From an uncultured bacterium (GTDB taxonomy: Bacteria > Pseudomonadota > Alphaproteobacteria > Rhodospirillales > Rhodospirillaceae), in assembly GCA_903888485.1 (NCBI GenBank), contig CAISTS010000032.1, positions 186,001-250,000 on the forward strand: 64,000 nt of DNA, written 5' to 3'. Shown here piece by piece: positions 42,641-51,764 of the stretch; position 1 is the first letter of the stretch; each line of letters opens with the position of its first letter. The position numbers were made by a program, and so were the translations under genes. The notes below the pieces were generated by a model. It ran no database searches. It saw nothing but the letters and a program-made list of their open reading frames with translations, and was not told the DNA's origin.

Positions 42641-43393
42641 ATGCCTAAGACCAGCAGCTTGCAGGTACACGGGCGCGATCGGGCCGGTAAGGGGGCAGCT
42701 CGGGCAACACGTCGTGGCGGTCTCGTCCCCGGCGTGATTTACGGTGGCAAGGAAGACGCCACCCTGATCGCCCTTGAGCCGCGCATCCTCGTCAGCCTGA
42801 TGCACGACCCGGCGTTCAAGACCAACATTTTCGAAGTCGAGATTGGCGGCAAGAAGCAGCGCACCATGGCCATGGATGTGCAGCTCGATCCGGTCAGCGA
42901 CAAGCCGATCCATGCCGACTTCCGCCGCATCGAGAAGGACACGCTGGTGCGCGTCCCGATCCCGGTGCGCTTCCACAACGAAGGCGCCTCGCCCGGCATC
43001 AAGGTCGGCGGCGTGCTCAACATCGTGCGTCACGACATCGAAGTGCGTTCGCGTCCGGACGATCTGCCGGACCACATCGACGTCGATCTCACCGGTCTCG
43101 AGATCGGTGACTCGGTGCACATCAACGCCATCTCCCTGCCGAAGGGTGTGAAGCCGACCATCGCCCGCAACTTCACCATCTGCACCATCGCGCCGCCGAC
43201 GGTCATGACGGTGGAAGAAGAGACGCCTGCCGCGACCGCTGGCACCGCAGAAGGTGCCGCTGCTCCCGCCGAAGGCGCTGCTGCTGCGCCCGGCGCCGCC
43301 GCTGCTCCGGCTGCTGGTGCCAAGGGTGCCGCCGCTCCCGCGGCTGGCGCCAAGGGTGCCGCTGCTCCGGCGAAGCCCGCCGCGAAGAAGTAA
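42641..43393 (+). CDS. rplY: 50S ribosomal protein L25/general stress protein Ctc
   Basis: A 250-aa long-form L25 (TL5/Ctc type). The N-terminal 5S-rRNA-binding domain (about 1-95: GRDRAGKGAARATRRGGLVPG, IHADFRRIEKD) is followed by the CTC domain (RVPIPVRFHNEGASPGIKVGG). The tail from about residue 195 is low-complexity Ala/Pro/Gly/Lys with repeated GAKGAAAPA units. A strong AAAGGAG site precedes ATG. It heads rplY-pth-ychF. Confidence 0.94.
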   Translation: MPKTSSLQVHGRDRAGKGAARATRRGGLVPGVIYGGKEDATLIALEPRILVSLMHDPAFKTNIFEVEIGGKKQRTMAMDVQLDPVSDKPIHADFRRIEKDTLVRVPIPVRFHNEGASPGIKVGGVLNIVRHDIEVRSRPDDLPDHIDVDLTGLEIGDSVHINAISLPKGVKPTIARNFTICTIAPPTVMTVEEETPAATAGTAEGAAAPAEGAAAAPGAAAAPAAGAKGAAAPAAGAKGAAAPAKPAAKK

Positions 43394-43407
43394 GAAGCTA
43401 CGTTCGC

Positions 43408-43451
43408 CCGCCTGCTCCCGCTCCTTGTTTAAAGAGGGCTGGAGCAGGCGG
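43408..43451 (+). other. hairpin between rplY and pth
   Basis: CCGCCTGCTCC (43408-43418) and GGAGCAGGCGG (43441-43451) pair perfectly over 11 bp around a 22-nt loop. No U-run follows, so partial termination, RNA processing or stabilisation of the rplY part is more likely than full termination. Confidence 0.5.
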
Positions 43452-43480
43452 CGCGATCACACCCGCCACGGGGGACTCCC

Positions 43481-44095
43481 ATGCGCCTGCTGGTCGGTTT
43501 GGGGAATCCCGGCAAACAATACGCCTTCAACCGCCACAACATCGGCTTTCTCGCGGTCGACGCGCTGGCCGAGCATTTCCGGTTCGCGCCCTGGCGCGCG
43601 CGCTTTCAGGGCGCGGCCACCGAAGGCGAGATCGCCGGCGAAAAAATCCTCGCGCTGAAGCCCGGTACCTACATGAACCTCTCGGGGCAAGCGGTCGGCG
43701 AAGCGGCGCGCTTCTATAAGATCGCACCCGCCGACGTGATCGTGATCTACGACGAGATCGAGCTCGCGCCCGGTAAGGTGAAGGTCAAACAAGGCGGCGG
43801 GTCGGCTGGCCACAACGGCATCCGCTCCATCGACGAGCACATCGGACAGGACTACTGGCGCGTGCGCCTGGGTGTGGGCCGGCCCGATGCGAAAGACAAA
43901 GTCAAAGGCCACGTCCTTGAGAACTTCGCCAAAAGCGACATGGATTGGCTGGGCGAGTTGCTCAACGCCGTCTGCGACGCCGCGCCGCTCCTGATCGGCG
44001 GCGACGAGAACAAGTTCATGACCAAGATCGCGCTTGCGATGAATCCTCCGCCGCCCAAACCGGCGCGGAAAGAAGAGCCAACGGAGAACGAATAG
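43481..44095 (+). CDS. pth: peptidyl-tRNA hydrolase
   Basis: A 204-aa enzyme that frees tRNA from prematurely released peptidyl-tRNA. The N-terminus LLVGLGNPGKQYAFNRHNIGF carries the catalytic His (about residue 21); KPGTYMNLSGQAV, YDEIELAPGKVKVKQGGGSAGHNG-type blocks (D and H) and RVRLGVGRP follow. The C-terminal tail is Pro/Lys-rich. It lies between rplY and ychF in the usual order. Confidence 0.96.
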   Translation: MRLLVGLGNPGKQYAFNRHNIGFLAVDALAEHFRFAPWRARFQGAATEGEIAGEKILALKPGTYMNLSGQAVGEAARFYKIAPADVIVIYDEIELAPGKVKVKQGGGSAGHNGIRSIDEHIGQDYWRVRLGVGRPDAKDKVKGHVLENFAKSDMDWLGELLNAVCDAAPLLIGGDENKFMTKIALAMNPPPPKPARKEEPTENE

Positions 44096-44097
44096 CG

Positions 44098-45201
<1,104 letters not shown>

Positions 45202-45239
45202 GCGCGGGAACTTTCCACGCGGCCCCCAGTTCAGACTTC

Positions 45240-45425
45240 GTGAACACGGGCGCTGCTTCCATCGCAGTCGGCATTGTCGTCGGCATCGCCCTCGGCGCGG
45301 CCCTGGGCGACACTGTTATGGGCTTCGCCATTAGCCTGGCGATCGGCATCGCTATGAACATCGCCGCAAAATCGGCCGCCTTAGTTGACTCAGGAATGCG
45401 GCTTGCCGCGTATCTCTCACGTTAG
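45240..45425 (+). CDS. small hydrophobic protein with glycine-zipper pattern, 61 aa
   Basis: A short frame from GTG at 45240. Two adjoining hydrophobic stretches (about residues 7-23 and 27-44) carry G-x3-G-x3-A/G spacing (VGIVVGIALGAALGD, FAISLAIGIAMNIA), as in glycine-zipper membrane proteins. It starts 38 bp after ychF. No strong ribosome site is seen, so its reality is moderate. Confidence 0.4.
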   Translation: MNTGAASIAVGIVVGIALGAALGDTVMGFAISLAIGIAMNIAAKSAALVDSGMRLAAYLSR

Positions 45426-45471
45426 AGAAACTTTATGCGGCGACGAAAGCATCGGATACACTCTGGGACGC

Positions 45472-46203
45472 ATGCACGCGCCACAGATCTACGACCGCAT
45501 AGGGATCGGCTATCACGCGACGCGAAGGCCAGACCCTCGCATCGCCGCCGCCATTCTTGACGCGCTCGGCAGCGCTCAGACCGTCGTGAACATCGGCGCT
45601 GGCGCCGGGTCCTATGAACCGGCGGATCGGCGCGTCATCGCCGTCGAACCATCTGCAACTATGATAAGACAGTGGCCTTTTGGCAGTGCACCAGCGGTTC
45701 AAGCGTCCGCCATGGATCTTCCCTTTGCCGATTCCAGCTTTCAGGCGGCAATGGCCGTGCTCACCATCCATCACTGGCCGGAACGGGATCGTGGATTGGC
45801 GGAAATGCGCCGGGTCTCCGGCCGCAGCGTGATCTTGACGTGGGAACCTGCGCCCACGCCGTTTTGGCTCACCACCGATTACTTCCCGGAAATTCTCGAA
45901 CACGACCGAAAGATTTTTTCGCCGTGGTTCCGCGAGCCAGCGCTTCGCAGCACCGTGCGGACAATTCCAATCCCGCATGACTGTGTGGACGGCTTTTTAT
46001 GCGCTTACTGGCGACGCCCGCAGGCATACCTCGACCCTATGGTGCGACGGGGCATTTCGTCCTTCGCGCGGATCGCGGATATCGAAATGGGCCTCTCTCA
46101 ACTCCGGAAAGATCTGGCCGACGGTACTTGGCATTGCCGCAATGCCGGTCTGCTCGATCAAAAGGAAGTCGACTTTGGTTACCGCTTGATCGTGCTGGAA
46201 TAG
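45472..46203 (+). CDS. class I SAM-dependent methyltransferase
   Basis: A 243-aa methyltransferase of the UbiE/type 11 group. Motif I is VVNIGAGAGSYEP (about residue 35), followed by IAVEPSATMI, MDLPFADSSFQAAMAVLTIHHWPERD (motifs II/III) and a C-terminal domain. Codon use is slightly less GC-biased than neighbours, which could mean later acquisition. ATG at 45472 with CTGGGA upstream gives the usual start; the frame is open from 45385. Substrate unknown. Confidence 0.85.
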   Translation: MHAPQIYDRIGIGYHATRRPDPRIAAAILDALGSAQTVVNIGAGAGSYEPADRRVIAVEPSATMIRQWPFGSAPAVQASAMDLPFADSSFQAAMAVLTIHHWPERDRGLAEMRRVSGRSVILTWEPAPTPFWLTTDYFPEILEHDRKIFSPWFREPALRSTVRTIPIPHDCVDGFLCAYWRRPQAYLDPMVRRGISSFARIADIEMGLSQLRKDLADGTWHCRNAGLLDQKEVDFGYRLIVLE

Positions 46204-46212
46204 ACCACTTAC

Positions 46213-46605
46213 TTACACGGCCTCGTGACAGACGACGCCGAACTTGTTGCCTTCGGGGTCGCGGAAGTAGGCGCCGTAGTAGTTGGGATGGTACTGCGGC
46301 CGCAAACCCGGCTTGCCTTCGCACGTACCGCCGGCGGCCAGTGCAACCGCGTAACAACGATCGACAGCCGCGCGACTCTTCGTCATGAAGGCGGTCATCG
46401 GCCCATTGCCGGGGTGCATGGGCTTCCGGTCAAAAGGCTTGCCGATCAGGAAAAGCGGGCGCGGCTTGCCCTCCTCCATCCATCCGGCCCAGTTGTTCTC
46501 GGCCTCATGGAATTTCATCACGAGGCCAAGCTCGGCCATGAGGGTGACGTAGAACGGCGACGTGCGCGCGAAGTCGTCGATGCCGATGTGAACATGCGAC
46601 AGCAA
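46213..46605 (-). CDS. VOC family protein (glyoxalase/bleomycin-resistance fold)
   Basis: A 130-aa metal-binding-fold protein. LSHVHIGIDDFARTSPFY at the start, EENNWAGWMEEGKPRPLFLIG-like middle, and GAYFRDPEGNKFGVVCHE at the end match VOC lyase/dioxygenase-like proteins. TTG at 46605 is preferred as start: AAAGGAG lies 8 nt upstream and MLSHVHIG is the usual beginning. It is downstream of petC, separated by the pet terminator. Confidence 0.85.
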   Translation of the reverse strand: MLSHVHIGIDDFARTSPFYVTLMAELGLVMKFHEAENNWAGWMEEGKPRPLFLIGKPFDRKPMHPGNGPMTAFMTKSRAAVDRCYAVALAAGGTCEGKPGLRPQYHPNYYGAYFRDPEGNKFGVVCHEAV

Positions 46606-46627
46606 AGGGGTCACTCCTTTCAAAACA

Positions 46628-46657
46628 AAAACGCCGGCTGTTTCCAGCCGGCGTTTT
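46628..46657 (-). terminator. terminator of the petABC operon
   Basis: AAAACGCCGGCTG-TTTC-CAGCCGGCGTTTT is a perfect 13-bp stem, 25 bp past the petC stop. On the minus strand it ends in TTTTTGTTTTG. The VOC gene starts just beyond it. Confidence 0.93.
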
Positions 46658-46682
46658 GCATTCCGTCCGCGAACGACCCCGC

Positions 46683-47438
46683 TTAGTGCGGGATGTCCTT
46701 CCAGAGGCGGCGCTTGGCGAAGAAGGCCAGCACCGCGAAGATCAACGCGTAGAGCACGACGCGCAGGCCCGTGGCGTGGCGCGCTTCCAGATTGGGCTCG
46801 GCGGCCCAGTGCAGGAAGGCGGTCACGTCCTTGGCGACATGCGCGGCGTCGTTGGGGGCGCCGTCGGCATAGGTCACCACGCCGTCGGTGATCTGCTTGG
46901 TCATGGCGATCTGATGGCCGGGGAAGTACTTGTTGTAGTTCAGGCCCGGCGACATCTCGACGCCGGCCGGCGCGTCCTCGTAGCCGATCAGCAGGTGATA
47001 GATGTAGTCCGGTCCGCCTTCACGCGCCTTGGTGATCAGCGAGAGATCCGGTGGCAGCGCACCGCCGTTACCCGCGCGGGCCAAGGCATCGTTGGCGTAG
47101 GGCTTCGGGATGTGGTCCGACGCACGTCCGGGGCGCTTGAACATGTCGCCTTCGTCGTTCGGGCCGTCGTCCACCTGATAGGTCGCCGCCAGGGAACGGA
47201 TCTGGGCTTCGCTGTAGCCCAGAGCGCCGAGATGGCGGAACGCGACGTATTTCAGCGAATGGCAGTTGGCGCAGACGTCCTTGTAGACCTGGAAGCCACG
47301 CTGAATCTGCTGCTTGTCGAAGTGCCCGAGGACCCCGTTGAAGGTCCAGGTTTCCTTCGGGATATGCACTTCTTCGGCCGCGTTGGCGCCGGTCGTCAGT
47401 GCAAGGGCCGCAGCGGCGGCCAGAAAGATCTTTTTCAT
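46683..47438 (-). CDS. petC: cytochrome c1
   Basis: A 251-aa subunit of the cytochrome bc1 complex. A signal peptide (about 1-20) precedes the haem site VCANCHSLKYVAFRH (CxxCH about residues 56-60), the distal Met region (PGHQIAM), and one C-terminal membrane anchor (about 226-243: LRVVLYALIFAVLAFF). Last gene of petABC, 4 bp after petB, ended by a strong terminator. Confidence 0.96.
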   Translation of the reverse strand: MKKIFLAAAAALALTTGANAAEEVHIPKETWTFNGVLGHFDKQQIQRGFQVYKDVCANCHSLKYVAFRHLGALGYSEAQIRSLAATYQVDDGPNDEGDMFKRPGRASDHIPKPYANDALARAGNGGALPPDLSLITKAREGGPDYIYHLLIGYEDAPAGVEMSPGLNYNKYFPGHQIAMTKQITDGVVTYADGAPNDAAHVAKDVTAFLHWAAEPNLEARHATGLRVVLYALIFAVLAFFAKRRLWKDIPH

Positions 47439-47442
47439 GGCG

Positions 47443-48663
47443 TTACTCCGCGGGCTTCAAAACGGCTTGGCTGATACTCGCCGGCAAGGGCTTGGGCGTC
47501 TCCAGCCAGCCTAGGACCGGCAGAATCACGGCAAAGTGCAGGAAGTACCAGAAGGTGCCGATCATGCCGATGGTGGGGATGATGCCTTCCGCTGGCTTCA
47601 TGCCGACATATCCAAGGATCAGCACGTCCACGATCCAGATCGCGAAGAACACGCGGAAGACCGGGCGGAAGTTGCCCGAGCGCACGCGGCTGGTATCGAG
47701 CCACGGCAGCGCGAACAGGATCAGGATCGAACCGAACATCAGGATGATGCCCAAGAGCTTGTTCGGGATCGAACGCAGGATCGCGTAGAACGGCAGGTAG
47801 TACCATTCCGGCACGATATGCTCAGGCGTCTGCAGCGGGTTGGCCGTGACGTAGTTCACCGCCTCGCCCATGGAGTTCGGGAACCAGAACACGACGACGA
47901 AGTAGAACACCACGAAGACCGCCAGACCGAACACATCCTTCATCACGTAGTAGGGGAAGAAGGGGATCTTGTCGGAGGGTGCTGCGTCGATGCCGAGCGG
48001 GTTGTTGGCGCCCGGAACATGCAAAGCCCAGATGTGCAGGAACACGAGACCGATGATCACGAACGGCAGCAGGTAGTGCAGCGAGAAGAAGCGGTTGAGT
48101 GTCGGGTTGTCGACACCGAAGCCGCCCCAGAGCAGCGTGACGATCGAATCGCCCACGCCCGGAATGGCGGAGAAGAAGTTGGTGATGACGGTGGCGCCCC
48201 AGAAGCTCATCTGGCCCCACGGCAGCACGTAGCCGAGGAAGGCCGTCGCCATCATGGCGAGGTAGATCAAGAGGCCGATCCACCACAACACTTCGCGCGG
48301 CGCCTTGTAGGAGCCGTAGTACATGCCGCGCAGGATGTGGATGTAGACGACGATGAAGAAGAAGCTGGCGCCGTTCATGTGCATGTAACGGATCATCCAG
48401 CCGTTGTTCACGTCGCGCATGATGCGCTCGACGCTGTCAAAGGCCATGGTGGCGTGCGGCGTGTAGTGCATCGCCAGCACGATGCCGGAGAAGATCATCA
48501 CCGCCAGCATGAACATCGCCAGCGAGCCGAAATTCCACCAGTAATTCAAGTTGCGCGGCACCGGGTACTTGGTGCCGAGGGAGTGATCGAGCCAGGTGAC
48601 GATGGGCAAGCGGGCCTCGTGCCACTCGTAGGCTTTTCTCCAGACGCTCTTTTCCGTGCTCAT
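47443..48663 (-). CDS. petB: cytochrome b of the bc1 complex
   Basis: A 406-aa integral membrane subunit. Eight spans are visible; the four haem-ligating histidines lie in the second and fourth spans (for example [12 protein letters not shown] and HYLLPFVI), and the Qo-site [16 protein letters not shown] (PEWY) is intact. It couples quinol oxidation to proton translocation. Lies 12 bp after petA. Confidence 0.97.
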   Translation of the reverse strand: MSTEKSVWRKAYEWHEARLPIVTWLDHSLGTKYPVPRNLNYWWNFGSLAMFMLAVMIFSGIVLAMHYTPHATMAFDSVERIMRDVNNGWMIRYMHMNGASFFFIVVYIHILRGMYYGSYKAPREVLWWIGLLIYLAMMATAFLGYVLPWGQMSFWGATVITNFFSAIPGVGDSIVTLLWGGFGVDNPTLNRFFSLHYLLPFVIIGLVFLHIWALHVPGANNPLGIDAAPSDKIPFFPYYVMKDVFGLAVFVVFYFVVVFWFPNSMGEAVNYVTANPLQTPEHIVPEWYYLPFYAILRSIPNKLLGIILMFGSILILFALPWLDTSRVRSGNFRPVFRVFFAIWIVDVLILGYVGMKPAEGIIPTIGMIGTFWYFLHFAVILPVLGWLETPKPLPASISQAVLKPAE

Positions 48664-48675
48664 GGTGTTGCCCCC

Positions 48676-49233
48676 TTAACCGATGCGCACAGTCGTATCG
48701 CTGGTGAAAGCGTACGGCGGAATATGCAGGTTTTCGGGCGCGGGGCCCTTACGGATGCGGCCCGAAGTGTCGTAGACCGAACCATGGCAAGGGCAGAACC
48801 AACCGCCGAACTCGCCGCGCGGCTCGGTGGTCTTCATGCCTTGCGGAATGCAGCCGAAGTGCGTGCAGCTGCCTTCCACGATCAGGAAGGCTTCCTTGCC
48901 TTTCTTGACGCGGGCGCTGTCGGGCTGCGGGTCGCGCAGTTCGCTGACGTTCACCTTGTTGGCGGCGTCGATTTCCGCCGCGGTGCGGTGGGCGATAAAC
49001 ACGGGCTTGCCGCGCCAGACGACCGTGATGCGCTGGCCCTCGCCGATGCCCGAGATATTGACGTCGGTGGTCGACAGCGCCAGCGTGTCGGCAGCCGGGT
49101 TAAGGCTGTTGATCAGCGGCCAAACCATCATCACGCCGCCGACGCCGGCCATCGCGATCGTGGTGTATTGCAAAAAGTCACGGCGGGTTTCGCCCACCGC
49201 ATCGGCAGCATGAACATGTGCCGTGTTCGCCAT
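48676..49233 (-). CDS. petA: ubiquinol-cytochrome c reductase iron-sulfur (Rieske) subunit
   Basis: A 185-aa Rieske protein. A Tat-type anchored signal (TRRDFLQYTTIAMAGVGG, about 16-34) holds it in the membrane. The 2Fe-2S ligands are in CTHFGCIP and CPCHGSVYD (about 128-155). ATG at 49233 has AAGGATC upstream and matches the family; the frame from 49278 is too long. First gene of petABC; its 285-bp upstream gap with trmL holds no other gene that I can see. Confidence 0.96.
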   Translation of the reverse strand: MANTAHVHAADAVGETRRDFLQYTTIAMAGVGGVMMVWPLINSLNPAADTLALSTTDVNISGIGEGQRITVVWRGKPVFIAHRTAAEIDAANKVNVSELRDPQPDSARVKKGKEAFLIVEGSCTHFGCIPQGMKTTEPRGEFGGWFCPCHGSVYDTSGRIRKGPAPENLHIPPYAFTSDTTVRIG

Positions 49234-49518
49234 GAATATGATCCTTCCGTGTGTCCCCCGGGGTCTGCCGCAGCGCACAACCAGCGTTTTCTTCTATTCC
49301 GAGCAAACAGTCGATTTTTGCTTTGAACAAAAGGGCTTAGCTGCGGATTCCCCGTGCCCCTTACGATCCTAAGACCGGCCCCAACCGGCGGAAGCATAAG
49401 GGTTTTCAGCGGGCGGGGTATAGAGCATTTTCATGGGGAGTGGAAGCCGGTTCAGGGCTGCTCTCCTGATCCCAAAATGCATGGCTTCGGCCCCTGTTTT
49501 TGTTGAAAAAAGTACCCA

Positions 49519-50004
49519 ATGCGTCTTGCCCTATTCCAACCCGATATCCCCCAGAACACCGGCGCGGCCTTGCGTCTGGCCGCCTGTTTTCGCGTGCCCG
49601 TAGACATCATCGAACCTTGCGGTTTTCCCTTAGATGACAAGCGCTTGCGCCGCAGCGCCATGGACTACGGCGGGGCCTGCGAGCTGGTGCGCCATGCCTC
49701 ATGGGAGGCTTTCATCGCAGCTTTCCGGACCGCTCCTGGGGCGGGCGCGCCGCAGCGCCTGGTGCTGCTCTCCACAAAGGGCGCGGTGCCCTATGCGGAC
49801 TTCGATTTTCACGCCGGTGACACACTCCTGCTGGGGCGCGAGAGCGCCGGCGTGCCTGCGGACATTCACGCCGCGGCCGATGCGCGGGTGCGCATCCCTA
49901 TCGCCGCCGAGATGCGCTCGCTCAATGTCGTCGTGGCCGCCGCCATCGTGCTTACGGAGGCGCTCCGCCAACAGGGCATTTTTCACGGGAAAACAGCGCT
50001 CTAA
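49519..50004 (+). CDS. trmL: tRNA (cytidine(34)-2'-O)-methyltransferase
   Basis: A 161-aa SPOUT methyltransferase that modifies the wobble ribose of tRNA-Leu. Knot-forming motifs are visible: LFQPDIPQNTGAALRLAACF at the start, LLGRESAGVP (about 110) and RIPIAAEMRSLNVVVAAAIVL (about 132-152). Length is standard. Divergent from petA. Confidence 0.93.
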   Translation: MRLALFQPDIPQNTGAALRLAACFRVPVDIIEPCGFPLDDKRLRRSAMDYGGACELVRHASWEAFIAAFRTAPGAGAPQRLVLLSTKGAVPYADFDFHAGDTLLLGRESAGVPADIHAAADARVRIPIAAEMRSLNVVVAAAIVLTEALRQQGIFHGKTAL

Positions 50005-50090
50005 AGTTCGCCTTTTCCAACCTGGGCGGGTGACAGGAATGTCATGCGCGGACCATGTCTCTGTAAGGGTGGCGGACGTATAGTTTTGGT

Positions 50091-50220
50091 CATGGTCGAC
50101 GACCCGAGCTGATCCCCCTCACGAAGGTCGCCAGACTCCTGCAAAGAGGACCCACAGCCCCCCTCAAAACGTGGTCCTCAGTCAACCAGCGGCCCCGGTT
50201 CCCCTCCGGGGCCGCTTTTG
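50091..50220 (+). ncRNA. candidate small RNA with C-rich loops
   Basis: The 224-bp gap between trmL and cca holds a possible -10 (TATAGT, 50079-50084) with a weak -35 17 bp upstream. It then has three hairpins: CGACC/GGTCG (50100-50104, 50126-50130) with loop containing GATCCCCCTC; GAGGACCCAC/GTGGTCCTC (50146-50155, 50171-50179) with loop AGCCCCCCTCAAAAC; and a strong terminator (50188-50220). C/U-rich loops and a terminal U-tract are typical of alphaproteobacterial trans-acting sRNAs that pair with ribosome sites. No known family was recognised. Confidence 0.45.
50188..50220 (+). terminator. intrinsic terminator, + strand
   Basis: AGCGGCCCCGG (50188-50198) and CCGGGGCCGCT (50206-50216) form a perfect 11-bp stem with a 7-nt loop, followed by TTTGTT. 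It lies 183 bp after trmL, far for trmL itself, which is part of the case for a separate RNA. Confidence 0.88.
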
Positions 50221-50228
50221 TTGGACCC

Positions 50229-51473
50229 TCACGTCTTGATCTGCTCCGCCGCTAGATTCGCCGCGTGTGCGAGCACATCGTCGCGGCCGGGCGCGAAGCC
50301 GGCGCCGATCCACCACTCCTCGGTCGCCCGCAAAAGCCGACCCACGGCCGGGCCCGGCGTGACGCCGAGCGCAAGGATGTCCTCACCGCCAATCGGCAAG
50401 CTACGCGCCGTCCACTGCGCCGCCGTCTCGAGCAGCGCGCGCCATGGCGCGGCGTTCTCGTGTCCGGCCTGGCGTGCCCAGGCGAGCAGCAGGCGCGCAT
50501 GCACCAAGGCGCTGCCGTGGCGATAGAGCGCGCGGCGCAGATCGAGCGGCGCGGCGCGGTCATCCAGCAACGGCTGCGCGCGCAGGAGCGCCGCCAGGCG
50601 GTCGCGCGCGGCATTGGAGAGCTTGAGACGATCGGCGACGCTGTGCGCGGCTTCATCCTCGCCGGGGATCAGCGCCGCGAGGCGCAAGAGCCAATCGCTG
50701 GCTTCGATGTTGGTTTCGAGTGTCAGCAGTTTCGCGAGCACATCGGTTGTGCGCGCCTCGGGCAGCCCCTCGGCAAGCACGCCGGTTTCTTCCATGACTT
50801 TGACGGCCAGCAGCGGCGCGGGCGCGGCCAGTAATTTGCTCAACTCTTGCTGCACGCGTTCACCGGAGAGGCGCGCAAGGCCGCGCGCTTCGCACTGCAC
50901 GGCGGCCAGTGTCGCCGGACCCAGCGGCGCGCGGCCGTACCAGGCAAAGAAGCGAAAGAGCCGCAGGATTCGCAAGTAATCTTCGCGGATGCGGTCGGTG
51001 GGATCGCCGACAAACCGCACGACGCCAGCGCGCGCATCTTTCAGCCCGTCGTGATCGTCGAACAATGTTCCGTCGGGGCGCAGCGACATGGCGTTGATGG
51101 TGAAGTCGCGCCGGCGCGCGTCTTCGCTCCAGTCGGTGGTGAACTCCACATCGGCGTGACGGCCGTCGCAGGCGGTGTCGCGCCGGAGGGTTGTGATCTC
51201 GAAGGTCTGACCCTCGGTCACGGCCATGACCGTGCCGTGATCTAAGCCCGTGGGCACGACCTTTATGCCTGCTTTTTCGAGCCTTTCGATCACGCGCGGC
51301 GGCGTCTCGGGCGTAGCGAGATCGACTTCTTCCACGGCGAGATTCATCACCGCGTTGCGCACCGCGCCGCCGACAAAACGCACATCGGCGCCGCCCGCCT
51401 CCAGCGCCGCGAGCACACGCACCAGGGGCCCGGCCGTCATCCACGGCTGAACGGGGATCTGATGCGTGCTCAC
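50229..51473 (-). CDS. cca: CCA tRNA nucleotidyltransferase
   Basis: A 414-aa class II nucleotidyltransferase that builds or repairs tRNA 3'-CCA (or poly(A)). Motif A is VRFVGGAVRNAVMN, followed by EEVDLATP, where the usual catalytic DxD is ExD. RRRDFTINAMSL and the RIREDYLRILRLFRFFAWYG motif are intact. GTG at 51473 overlaps the DUF6111 stop (GTGA); the much longer open frame upstream is rejected. The C-terminal half is the normal helical body. Confidence 0.92.
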   Translation of the reverse strand: MSTHQIPVQPWMTAGPLVRVLAALEAGGADVRFVGGAVRNAVMNLAVEEVDLATPETPPRVIERLEKAGIKVVPTGLDHGTVMAVTEGQTFEITTLRRDTACDGRHADVEFTTDWSEDARRRDFTINAMSLRPDGTLFDDHDGLKDARAGVVRFVGDPTDRIREDYLRILRLFRFFAWYGRAPLGPATLAAVQCEARGLARLSGERVQQELSKLLAAPAPLLAVKVMEETGVLAEGLPEARTTDVLAKLLTLETNIEASDWLLRLAALIPGEDEAAHSVADRLKLSNAARDRLAALLRAQPLLDDRAAPLDLRRALYRHGSALVHARLLLAWARQAGHENAAPWRALLETAAQWTARSLPIGGEDILALGVTPGPAVGRLLRATEEWWIGAGFAPGRDDVLAHAANLAAEQIKT

Positions 51474-51757
51474 GGCTTCGCGGGCTCGAGATGGCCCGGG
51501 ATCACCTGTCCGTTCTCGACGTGCGGAGGCACGTAGGTACCGATGGGATCGTCGCCGCCCAGCATCGCCGTCGTCCCCAGCACGATGAAGGCCAACACGG
51601 CGCCCGCGAACAGCAGAAGCGGCCACGGCCCCTGCTCCAGCTTCGGCGCCTGACCGCCGTGCGCGGCGACATAACGCGTGCGGTACCACACCCACAGCAC
51701 GTAAGCCGCCGCCGGCATCAGGAACGGGATGATGTAGGTGAACACGATCCGCGACAT
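51470..51757 (-). CDS. DUF6111 family membrane protein
   Basis: A 95-aa protein with two membrane spans (about 4-23 and 46-65) joined by a short basic loop (WYRTRYVAAHGG), and a Pro-rich periplasmic tail. The DUF6111 family is largely alphaproteobacterial and sits between the CoA Nudix and cca genes. Function unknown. Overlaps cca by GTGA and follows the Nudix gene by 7 bp. Confidence 0.85.
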   Translation of the reverse strand: MSRIVFTYIIPFLMPAAAYVLWVWYRTRYVAAHGGQAPKLEQGPWPLLLFAGAVLAFIVLGTTAMLGGDDPIGTYVPPHVENGQVIPGHLEPAKP

Positions 51758-51764
51758 GAGGCTC

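Noticed and set aside
43230-43390. CRISPR-like or satellite repeat
   Set aside because: The repetition is the Ala/Pro/Lys-rich coding tail of rplY.
50031-50220. 4.5S SRP RNA or 6S RNA in the trmL-cca gap
   Set aside because: The conserved GGAAG/AGCAG tetraloop region of SRP RNA is missing, and the long paired rod with central bubble of 6S RNA is not seen.
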